Shown here in pieces: positions 14,301-26,300 of a stretch of 64,000 nucleotides of DNA. The stretch comes from Apostichopus japonicus (taxonomy: Eukaryota; Echinodermata; Holothuroidea; Aspidochirotida; Stichopodidae): contig NC_092573.1 of the NCBI RefSeq assembly GCF_037975245.1, positions 12,068,501-12,132,500 on the forward strand, in the 5' to 3' direction. The notes beneath the pieces were generated by a model, which was given only the letters and a program-made list of their open reading frames with translations, had not been told where the DNA came from and made no database searches. How positions within the stretch are numbered: the first letter of the stretch is position 1; the number at the start of each line of letters is the position of its first letter. Position numbers and translations under genes: made by a program.

Positions 14301-17300
14301 ACCAACACTTTTCAAGCCCGGTAAAAAATATAGTTCAAAATAATAATGAGTTTCTTCGCTCAATTGGCAGATATCGATGAGTGTGATCCAAAAGGGAATT
14401 ACCCGTGTGGACCTAGCGACACTAGTAAGTGTATTAACACCAACGGGTCATATCGGTGTAGCTGCCACCGTGGATATAGGAATGTTGATGGTTGTATTGA
14501 CATCGACGAATGCAGAGAAAATCTACATAACTGTGACAGGTTGGCGACGTGTATCAACAAAAACGGTTCTTTTGATTGTAACTGCAGTGATGGATATAGC
14601 GGAAATGGTACCCACTGTACAGGTGAGTGCCTTTAGTTTATTCACAATATGTTCAAATGTAAACCACACATATATATATTCTATTGGGCAACAAATTAAT
14701 GCAGATATATTAGAGTATAGAGTTAGCTAAGAGTAAAAACGTTGCTCTTTCACGCGGCATCAGCAGTCATTTTATACTTTTCTTTTCTGGTAAAAGACTT
14801 TGATTACAAAATAATGATTAAATATCGAATAAAAAATGAAACTGACAAAACTTCACATAGAGCTAAGGAATCCAATGACATTTGTTAGCGTTAGAGGATA
14901 CAAGGTATATTCTTTCCAGGATATCATTCCAGTGCAATGACACAGGCGATACTCATAGCATTAGTTACTGTACTAGCCATGGGTATCGGGTGAATGAAAA
15001 TATAATCGCATTTGCCTAAATTGGGTCAGGTGGTTGCTATATGGCACCTCGGTGAATCGGCTATAAACTTAACTATTTCAACAGATATTAATGAATGTTC
15101 TGGAGGACATGACTGCCATGGAGCTGCAATTTGCCTGAATACACCTGGAAGTTTTACGTGCCAATGCAGTGATGGTTTCACCTCCGTGGGTGAAAGACTT
15201 GGTAGAAACTGCGCAGGTATGTCTACGGCGCCACCAAGATTACTCGTTGTATACTTCAACTACTTTGCGGTTTCATACATTTCAAATGATATGTGTTTTA
15301 TAAGCCATATGCAGCTAATATTGAGTAACCGGGAATTTATTTCTAGGATGGTTGACCATTTTACTGTAGACGATAACCTGAATATGATGAAGCCATTACT
15401 AATATATTGAAGGACGAAGCTACAATGTTAACTTAATAAATCAACACAATCAAGCCGGACTGATTGAAATGAGACATCACAATGTGGTGTTAAGACAAAT
15501 TGTTAATGTATATTATGAAATTTTATGCTTGGAGAGTGTTGTTTAGTGGGACAACATTATCATGCCTAGCTTTAAATATAGGACACTTTCATGTATATCA
15601 AATTGACATCAAACTTTGCAATAAAAGGAAATTCACCACAGTGTGGTCAGTAAGCTGTCGACAACATATATACGCACACAATACAACTGTTTCTATTTTT
15701 ATTATACTTTTATACGATTATCATTTTGTTAAGTGTTTGCGTTTTTCAACATGAGTTTTATGTTATGAAAAATAAAATAACTCTATTAGCAACAGAAACC
15801 AATTTAAATAACATTTTCTTTACTTTTCACGAAATCTTCATTTTTCACCCCCCCCCCCCATTTGATACAGATGTCAATGAATGTAATGGCACCTCTTCTT
15901 TATGCGATGGACGTACTGAGCTTTGTAAGAACACAATTGGCTCTTATCAGTGCTCTTGTAAGAATGGCCTTGTGAAAGACTCATCACAGATTTGTATTGG
16001 TAAGACCATGTGAGACGTTCTAATTGATACAGGCTACAAAGTGCCTAAATATTGTTCGCAAAGATATAATGTAAGCTATAATATTAATGATCCTCATTGA
16101 AGTAATAACGTATTGAAATTTCATCCATCTAATGAAATATATATATATATATATATATAAGTGTATTATAATTGAAACTCAAGAAAACAGAAGAAACATG
16201 GTAGTGGAATTAACGTTTTCATGATTTTCCCACCTCTATGTTGTATCAGTTTTATCAAATACAATGCCTTTCATTAACAACAACATTTCCAGGCGCAAAG
16301 TGAAATGTTGAATAGTGAGAAATGTAAACGATCCGAATTTAGTTGAAAATCACACTTTAGAGAAGTTAAATTATAGTGGTCAATTGTGGCATATTTGGAG
16401 CGGCCTGTACATAAACGTTTTTAGGAAGGTTGACGCTAACACCATTCCGTATGTAAGATTATGTAAAAAGTCTTAATAAAAAAGTTCATAAAGTTTGCTG
16501 TTTACAACTGAACACGTACATCCCATCACATGCTAGGGTTTATAAGGTGCATTTACATAATTTATAACATTCATATAATTGGGCTAGGTGTTAAAATTAA
16601 TCTAATCTACTCATTCAGACAATGTGTCACAGTTGTATCAGTTTGCGAACGTTTATCATCCAGATTTGGAGGTAAGGAACAAGGGAGCAATGAACCAATG
16701 GCTTACAAATTATATAAGTTAACAAACCATGTTGGACATGTGTCCCTTTGTATTTAAGTAGTAGTTGAGCTAGATAAATTAAGATTATACTTATTATCAA
16801 CTCATTGCTCTTTTTTAAGACAGTGCATTGTTATAGTGCCCTTGGTAAACGAACGTTTATCATCCAATAGATAAGTTCCTATTACATATCTTTTTTTAGC
16901 TGATCTATATAATCAAGTTAAATCAAATCAACTTATTCGTTATGTCAGCCGATTCACGCAGAGATTACAGTAACTACTGCAAATTTAAAGTTTTGTACCA
17001 CAGTAAATACTGTACTGTACTGTGCTGACAAATCTGATAAGTCGGTAGCATGTGCTATTAGGTTTACAGAACTGTGGATATGTGTAATCCCAACAAATAC
17101 CAAACAACTGGATTTGTGAGAATTACACATATCCTCAGTTCTTACTGCAGTAATCCTAATAGCACATGCTACCGATTTATAGCAGGATCCAGTTTTTACA
17201 TTGGTACAAAACTTTAAGGTTTACAGTAGTAACTGTGTTCTCTGTGTGTATCGGGTGGATATTTAGACAATGCATAATAGTTCTCCGCTCAGTTAGCGAA

Positions 17301-20300
17301 CGTTTCATCATCCAAATGAGGAATAAGGAAGCAAAGAACTAATGGTTTACAAATTACCAGAAATTCATCCCAGCAAAAAAAAAAAAACATATATTTATTC
17401 AGTTTATTATTGAGGCCACATGTAGGAACAGTTTACAGTTAACAACCTAAGTATGGTGAATATTTTTGTATTTTGAATTTACAGATATTGACGAATGTCT
17501 TGACCAAAACCGGTGTACTGGAAATAATTCCAAATGTGTGAATACATTTGGTAGCTTTTCGTGCTTATGTAAATCTGGTTACACTTTGGATACTTCTGGA
17601 ACATGCATTAGTGAGTAATAATTATGATCCTTGATATCTACCCTGTAAGGATCTGTTATTTGTGTGACTTTCCTACTTTTTTTTTAATATGATAAAACTA
17701 ATAAACTGTGCGCTAAAAGCATATCATATGATATTTGTATAAAGAGTATTTGTTTATTCCATCCATGTTTAATTTCATATCTAATAACGTTCATTAACCG
17801 AAAATATGAACACATTTTATCATTCGTTTTGCAAATATAAGGAAAAGAAATTTAATACAATATATCAGCAAATCACAAAAACTGACAAAATTCGCTAACT
17901 CAATTGTGAATGAGAACACACAGATGATATGGGTAGCACATTGTTTACCTAATATAATAATTGACAAAGATATCATGTTGTTGTTGTTATTTTGACAGAG
18001 GCTAACTTCATCAGCTTACAAGTTGAATTCAAAACTATCCAAGGACTGAAATCAGATGGTGATCTTATCGACAGAGAGAACCTGGAAATATATAGAGCGG
18101 ATATGGAATTTGATGTGGGTTATATTTCATTTTATTTATAGGCAGAAAATATAATATATCATCCAATGTAATGGTACTTTCTTACAAGCCTAACTTACCG
18201 CTATGTTTATATGGATTGAAGGCAGTTGTTCATAGATAATACCGTAACGCAACATTATAAAATAATAAATTAATTCCTACTTCGAAATGGCTTGGAAAAT
18301 GTTGTTTAATTGTGATATCGTTTAGTTAGCTAGAGGTCACTGTAATATTATTAATATCAATGTTCCCCTTATTTTCTTCCAGATTCATGCAGTATTAAGT
18401 GGAACAGAAGGCTATGAATCGTTAACGATAAGTTCCATGAAATTCATGCCAGCAAGAAATCACATATTTATTCAGTTTAATCTTGAGGTCACTGTAGGAA
18501 CAAATTACAGCTCTTTGGAGATAGTTTTTCGTCAAGGACTTGATGAAAATAACGTTTTACCACCTGATAACGTGGTAGATCCTGCAAGTTTGTACTTCGG
18601 AGAACTGCGTACGTATAGAATCGAGTACATTTGACACTTACCATTAAAGTGCACACTTATGCCTCATCACAACAAATACGTAAAATCAATAACGCTTATA
18701 TGAGACCCCATGGTAAATCATGATTCGTTATTGGTGCAAGTAATAAACGAAACGAAACAAGTACCAAAGACAATGTTTTCTTATTTTTGTTATGACCATC
18801 AAGTCAATTTAGACATGAACATTTAAGCAAATATATTTAAAAAACTATATTATATGATATAATATCATATTATAAGAAAATCATGTGAAATAAATTTCTA
18901 TATATCAGACATTGGGAAGGCTTGTGCAAAGTCATTGTGACTTTTGAAAGTATGCTAGTGATGTAAATTCCCCGATTTAGAAAGTTTTATATTATATATT
19001 TTTGAATAACATTTTTAGAGATAATTTCATTGTTTCAAATCCGCTTGTCCTGTAATAAAGTATAGTTTGTTAAGATCCTAACATCAGTCTATATAACATT
19101 AGCGACATGTGTCAGATGTATGCGTATATGTGTAAATCGGATCTTCCACCATGTGAGAAGTTACTTCTAAATCTGAAAGTGTGGTTGTGTAATTGGAGAT
19201 AACGACAGCATTGTAAATGTCAAACTTTTCTCTATTAGAAGTGCCCTGCCCTGCCATTTAGAAACATAAATTAAGGATAATCAGCACACAACCGCAAAGA
19301 AGAAGTATTTTATGATATTGATTTTGATTTTGCATGATTAGTGATTGATCCATGCGCCGATGGAAACCACAACTGTACGAACAACGCAGAATGTATATTT
19401 CTTGGACAGTCCGGGCATTTCAATTGTACTTGCCGTGATGGGTGGACAGGAGATGGTGTCGCCCAGTGCATAGGTATAAGCAAATTGTTTAATAAACTTT
19501 TACAATGGTAACGTGAGATGCGTAATACGTAGTTATAGCAATACAAAACAGTAGAATCACTGTGGCCGAGTGGTACGGACTGTGTGTGTGTGTAAAACGG
19601 TTATGAGTTGGAAAATCCAGAACAGTTAAAAAACTTCCAGCCTTCACCGGGATTCGAAATCCGGGCATCCCGCTTAATATGCGGACAACCTAAGCAACTA
19701 GATTAAGGACGCTGATTGTATGTCTAGAGGTTCGAAACAGTGAGAAAGGTAGTCGTTCCATTGTAGGATTTTTGCCACATGTATCGAACAATGCTAGTCA
19801 TGTATATATAAGAAAGAAACTTTCATATAGAGGGTATTCGCATATACATGCAGCGGGACGCTCGGGTTCGAAACCAATGGAAGCGTGAATTTTTTCACTG
19901 TTGTTGGTTTCAAATATATATATAACATACATACATACATGCGTAAACACATAAACACATACATACGTAACCATTTTAGCTTGGTAATATGTCATTCTTC
20001 CACCATAGATGAAAATGAATGTCTCACCTCGGCATGTGGTTCACGGGAAGTATGTATCAACAGGGAAGGCGACTTTCTTTGCGAATGTAATCTGGAGGAA
20101 GGATATGCTAGAGTTTCCGAAGATTGTATCGGTAAGCTGAGTTTTTGAGAGCGACTGATTTTTTTAAAATGTTATCTTTATATATGATAGAGAAAATAAA
20201 AACGGAGTCCAAAACAGTAAAATCATAGTAGAACATATTTGAATTGTACTTAGCTAAAGGGAATTAGCAGTGCTACAAAATAGAGAGCTAAACCTAAGGA

Positions 20301-23300
20301 GTTATATACCAGGCAGCATTAATATAATTCAAGTGAAGCGAGGTTAAAAAGTAAGGGGACATGTGTTGTTTGTTAATGGTACGCTAGGGTTGGTATGTTT
20401 CATAGTGAATGCAAATGGAAACGAAAAATGTATGCTTAATCTAATAATTCATTGAATGATTGCTACACTTGCTTATAGCATCACAGGTGTTTACAACCAA
20501 CTTCAGCATTCAAGAAATAGATGGTACCCCTGCGGTTTTTAATAAACTTCTGGAGAGCACAGTTAGTACTGAGTTTGTTGCCCTGAACACAACTTTGTGC
20601 AAGTTGGTAAGTTTAACTTGTTTTTTGAAATGTTTTCTTCGGCGTACCGATCAATTTCAAACATTTCAATATTTACGATGTATGTTTCCATATCGTCAGA
20701 GATCACCCTTTCCTTAGTTCTCATTCTCATAGTACTTGCACGTTCCATACCTCGTGTTTGTATCTAAGCAACCTATCTCGTGTTTGTATCTAAGTACCCT
20801 ACCTCATGTTTGTATCACATCGTGTTTGTATCTAAGTACCCTACCTCATGTTTTTATCACATCGTGTTTGTATCTAAGTACCCTACCTCATGTTTGTATC
20901 ACATCGTGTTTGTATCTTAGCACCCTACCTCGTGTTCATATCTTATTCACCTACCTCACGTTTGTATCGAAGTTCCTTACTCCAAGTTTATATCTGAGTG
21001 CCCTACAAGAAACTGTACATAAGTCCCTCGTCACAAGTGTGTATTAGTCCCTCTCATGTGTTTGTTATATAAGTTCCCTACTACAAACTGTGTATAAGTC
21101 AATTACCTCAATATTATATCTGAGCCATCTACCGTAAATTTGTGTTTATGTCTACTTCCTCAAGTTTGTATCTAAAAGCACCTTACCTCAAGATTGCATA
21201 TATTAAGTACCTTACCTCATGTTTCGTATATAAGTACCTTACCTCAAGTTTGTATATAAGTAATTTACCTAAAGTTTGTATATATTTAAGTAACTTTCCT
21301 CATGGTTGTATGTAAGTAACTTACCTCAAGTTTGCATATAAGTAACTTACCTAAAGTTTGTATATAAGTACCTTACCTCAAGTTTGTATATAAGTACCTT
21401 ACCTCAAGTTTCGTATATAAGTTACCTTACCTCAGGTTTGTAAATAATAACCTTGCCTCAAGTGTGTGTATAATTATCTTTCCTCAAGTTGTACCTATTC
21501 AAGATACTTTCCTCAAGGTTGTATGTAAGTAACTAACCTCAAGATTGCACATCATTAACTTACCTAAAGTTTGTATGTATGTAACTAACCTCAAGTTTGT
21601 ATATAAGTGCCTAACATCAAGTTTGTATCGGATTCAGCAACGTCAAGTTTGTTTTACTGTGCATTTAAGTGTGGTAGATTTAGGATAAGTGTTGGTACGT
21701 TTCGCTTAAGATTTTAAACATGCGATAAGTCATTAATACCAACAAAATAAAAAAAATACGGATTTATGTCACGGGTTCTAGTTTGATAACGGAAGAATTA
21801 CGACACAAACGCTACCTTCTGCTTTAAAGTAATAACTTAAACCAATCATAATATTTTCATTGTCGTAATGGCGATGGTTAATCTGAATTCAAACTGTTTG
21901 AGTAATAGATTTATTGATTAAAAGCTTTATTTGATTTAAAAAAAATCTTGTCAGTTTAATATTCTATTTATTCTCAGATATTTTTTAACACCCTGGAGGG
22001 TACAAACTATGCAGATTCCTATGCAATGTGTCAAGTGAGGCGATTCAAGCTTCCTAATCTGACTGCAGAGGTAGCACTTATATTTGAGCGAACACCTTCA
22101 ATCGCTCCTGATGAATTGGAGAACACACTTAATCGCAGGCTGACTGACCACGACTATATCTTGGATAATGGCTTCAGTAATATCACTCTTAGGAGAGAAA
22201 TTATTACATTGGATAGTAAGAGATTCGTATTTGCCATGACATGTGTAACTTCTCAGCCCTAAGCATTACTTGATATCAATTGGGTCACGCATGGGCTAGT
22301 TCAGGGGTTTCCCATGCATGGGGTCTTAACACACATATGACCCAAATGGGGCTCATCGTTACAATCCAGTGGGTTCAAAGTGGTTAGTAAAACTAAAAGG
22401 AATTTATCTAACAATAAGAATGAATTTTAGTTTCATATAGGCAGTTGAAAAGTGTTAGTCCATTTGGATTGATAGTATCAGGATTGATAGTAGCTATTAT
22501 TATTTAAAGTATGACCAACGTTTGAGCGAAACAAAGCATAGAACTGACTCCTGCTTTCGTGTCAGTTACACACATAAAAAGCTATTTTTATACATATGAA
22601 TTATCACATTAAGCTTCGTCTTACCACAATGTCTGTCAAACTTTTAAAGTGAAAATAGAATAAGACTGTTAGCAAACTGCTTATCCACTAGAGAGCCTGT
22701 GTAGGAGAATTTGTAAAAGTAAGTTGGCCTGAAATTTCGATCCTAACAGGATCTTCTTCAAAGGCTAAACGACAAGTAACAGACGGGACAAAAACACGCA
22801 CAGAATACAGAGGCTAATGAGCAGGGTGAACACAAAGAGATAGATGTAAGGAGATTAGTAGACAAGGGATGGAGAGAAGAAAGAAAGAAACCAACAGGGG
22901 AAGAGGAGAGGTAGGAGATAAACAGTGGAGGGACAAAGTGAGGACTAAGGGAAGGGGGTAGGGAATAAACTGGAGAAAGACAGAAAGGTGGGGAGAAAAA
23001 AGGGGTGAAAGAGAGCTATGAGAAGAGGAGTGATGGGGAGGGGGGACAGAAGAAAAAAGGAGGGGGGGACTGAAGAAAAGTTAGTCATGTCCTTCCTGAA
23101 TGTTGAGCTCATGAGGTTAATGGTGCGAAGGCGTTGCATCCACAGCCTCTCTCTGCTGATTCGTACTAGGCCAGGACGGCAACCCAAGGATTCAATCCCC
23201 TGTAGGGACATGTCGTTAATGGTATGGTTGGGAAGGTTAAAGTGTTCTCCAACTGAGGTCTCAGTCTTCATGGTGTTGACTGTGGATCTGTGACCATAGA

Positions 23301-26300
23301 ATCGCTTCTTGAGGGTGGTTTTGGTTTCGCCAACATACTGGATGCCACAAAATCTACAATAGATCAGATATATGACATATATCTGATCTCAATATCTGTC
23401 AAACTTTTACAGTACAATTTTATTATATTTTCAGCTTATTTGTATATATCATGTAACCGTGGTCCTTGGTCACGGGTGATTTTTATACAAAATGAAGTGG
23501 GGAATGATGAGACATGACCATGTGTTATTGTGTTTGTCAGTGAATATTAATAATATTGAGTCCTTTCATTGTGTCTTTGTGTTTGAAGGATTCGAAGGAT
23601 CTACAACAGCAATACCAACTACAACAGGATCGACAACTGTGGTTCAAGTAACGTCTGCAGAATTAACAACTTCAAAGATGACTACTGAAGATAGCTCTAC
23701 AACACAGACTACATTAGGTAAGTCCATATACTTGAGAACTCAATGACACAAATGTTGTGTAATGGCTACACTACACTACAACAGCACATCAAAAAGCACA
23801 ACACAGTTACGCAACGCAAAGAAACAGAACGCATACTAGCAGCAATAGTATGTTGACTCTCTCCATTTCGTTTATTGCAAATTGCATTTATTCTCAAAAA
23901 ATGTAAGATTTATATAAGATCATTCCAGATTTTAAGTTCAGTCAGCAGATAAAATAAAACATATAATGTACAAATAAGTATATTTTTAGAATAAATAATT
24001 CGTGTTTCGATTAGTAATGATAAAAATATGTTCTTCATACATTCTGTTTCATATTTGCTTTACGTGTACTATTTTGTTTTTAATTTATGTCATGGATAAT
24101 TTACTGTTAGAGTTCTTATGTAAGTTTACTTGCGGTTAGAATTTATAAACTGGATAAGAGAAAAAAAGGAGGGGGGGGGGGGACTGAAGAAAAGTTAGTC
24201 ATGTCCTTCCTGAATGTTGAGCCTATGAGGTTAATGGTGCGAAGGCGTTGCATCCACAGCCTCTCTCTGCTGATTCGTACTAGGTCAGGACGGCAACCTA
24301 AGGATTCAATCCCCAGTAGGGACATGTCGTTAATGGTATGGTTGGGAAGGTTAAAGTGTTCTCCAACTGGGGTCTCAGTCTTCATGGTGTTGACTGTGGA
24401 TCTGTGACCATAGAATCGCTTCTTGAGGGTGGTTTTGGTTTCGCCAACATACTGGATGCCGCAAACTCTACAATAGATCAGATATATGACATATATCTGA
24501 TCTCAATATCTGTCAAACTTTTACAGTACAATTTTATTATATTTTCAGCTTATTTGTATATATCATGTAACCGTGGTCCTTGGTCACGGGTGATTTTTAT
24601 ACAAAATGAAGTGGGGAATGATGAGACATGACCATGTGTTATTGTGTTTGTCAGTGAATATTAATAATATTGAGTCCTTTCATTGTGTCATTGTGTTTGA
24701 AGGATTCGAAGGATCTACAACAGCAATGCCAACTACAACAGGATCGACAACTGTGGCTGAGGTAACGTCTGCAGAATTTACAACTTCAAAGATGACTACT
24801 GAAGATAGCTCTACAACACAGACTACATTAGGTAAGTCCATATACTTGAGAACTCAATGACACAAATGTTGTGTAATGGCTACACTACACTACAACGGCA
24901 CATCAAAAAGCACAACACAGTTACGCAACGCAAAGAAACAAAACGCATACTAGCAGCAATAGTATTTTGACTCTCTCCATTTCGTTTATTGCAAATTGCA
25001 TTTATTCTCAAAAAAATGTAAGATTTATATAAGATCATTCCAGATTTTAAGTTCAGTCAGGAGATAAAAAAATAACATGTAATAAAGAAATAAAATCAGC
25101 ATTTGTAAAATAAGTACTTCGCGTTTTGATTGGTAACGATAGAAATATGTTCTTCATACATTATGTTTCAAATGCTTTACTTGTACTATTTTGTTTCAAT
25201 TCATGTAATGGGTAATTTACTGTGAGAGGTCTTATGTAAATTCAATTGAGGTTATAGAATTTTTTTTTTTTTTTATAAATTTATAACAAAAAGAGAATAG
25301 ATAACACTATTAACATTTGCCCTCAGAACCCGAATGCAGGAATAACAACACTTGCTCACGTAATCAGTTGTGTATAAACAGCGAGTGTGTTTGTGATAGA
25401 CAGACCGGTTACGTTGAAACTGAAAATGGCTGCCAAGGTATGCTCATACTTTCATTACTTCGTATAGAAAAGCTTAGTGGTTGGTGTAAGGTTAAAATGA
25501 ATATACACGTTACGCTGGAAGGCATTGATAAATTTGATTTACAATTCAAATATGTAATGTTTATTTCATTATGTTTACATTTCACCATTACCCTGTGACG
25601 TTGGACCTCAGTAATCATGCTAACCATATATGTTGATAGACCTTGACATTTTACCTTGAAGGTTTCATGTCAATTCAACATTCCCCTTGAAGTTATAACA
25701 AAAGTCCATGCTTACTTATTTTGACCTTTGATCTCTGACCGTTCACGTTTGTTACCATATCAACCACATATTTTGATATTACTTGACATGCCTTTTATAC
25801 GCGTGACGGTTAAAAGTCAAATTAATGCTTCAACTAAGAACCATAGCAAACGTTACTTAATGACTATTTGATCGTTTACCTCTGTTGTTGGCCTTGATCT
25901 TACTTACCATGATAAAACATGTTTTGACATTCCTTGACATATTCATTACACGTCGATGGAATTCAATTCATAATTTGCCTTGGAGTTATAGCGCTAGGTC
26001 GCCTTTTGCCTTGTTTGACATATGACCTCTCGTACACTTATGAACCCTGTTACTATGGTAAACTTTTGACAATCTCATAATAACTATGAAGGTTCATTTC
26101 AATTCAATATTTCCCCTTGGAATTATAGCAAGAGAAAAAACAATCACTTTTACTATATTTGACCTCTGACCTTTGACCACTTGACCATTCTTTCTGAAGG
26201 TCTACGAGGCATAAGAACCTATTTTGGGCACCTTCCTTCCAAATTTGCAAAATCGACCAAGCCGTTAAGGAGGAGTTTTTGACACGAAATTGCCCATGTT

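Larger units (their letters stand above)
7662..17484 (+). other. introns 10-20, mostly no recognisable content
   Basis: Between exons 10 and 21 the introns are about 460-1,485 bp of AT-rich sequence. Listed separately are the TA arrays, the small repeat at 13,480-13,600, the MITE at 16,949 and the local repeats of intron 20. I see nothing else in the rest. Confidence 0.55.
23050..25260. repeat. 1.1-kb tandem duplication containing the Thr-rich exon
   Basis: Unit 1 is about 23,050-24,155 and unit 2 about 24,158-25,260. Corresponding points are 1,114 bp apart. Each unit holds the GIY-YIG fragment, exon 28 or 29 and downstream intron. Similarity is very high around the exon and falls towards the 3' ends of the units. 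Confidence 0.92.

Noticed and set aside
25321-25326. Use of the other AG sites near exons 26, 28 and 32
   Set aside because: For exons 26 and 32 the alternatives break the required phase. For exon 28 a 9-nt in-frame shift remains possible but has a poorer pyrimidine tract.
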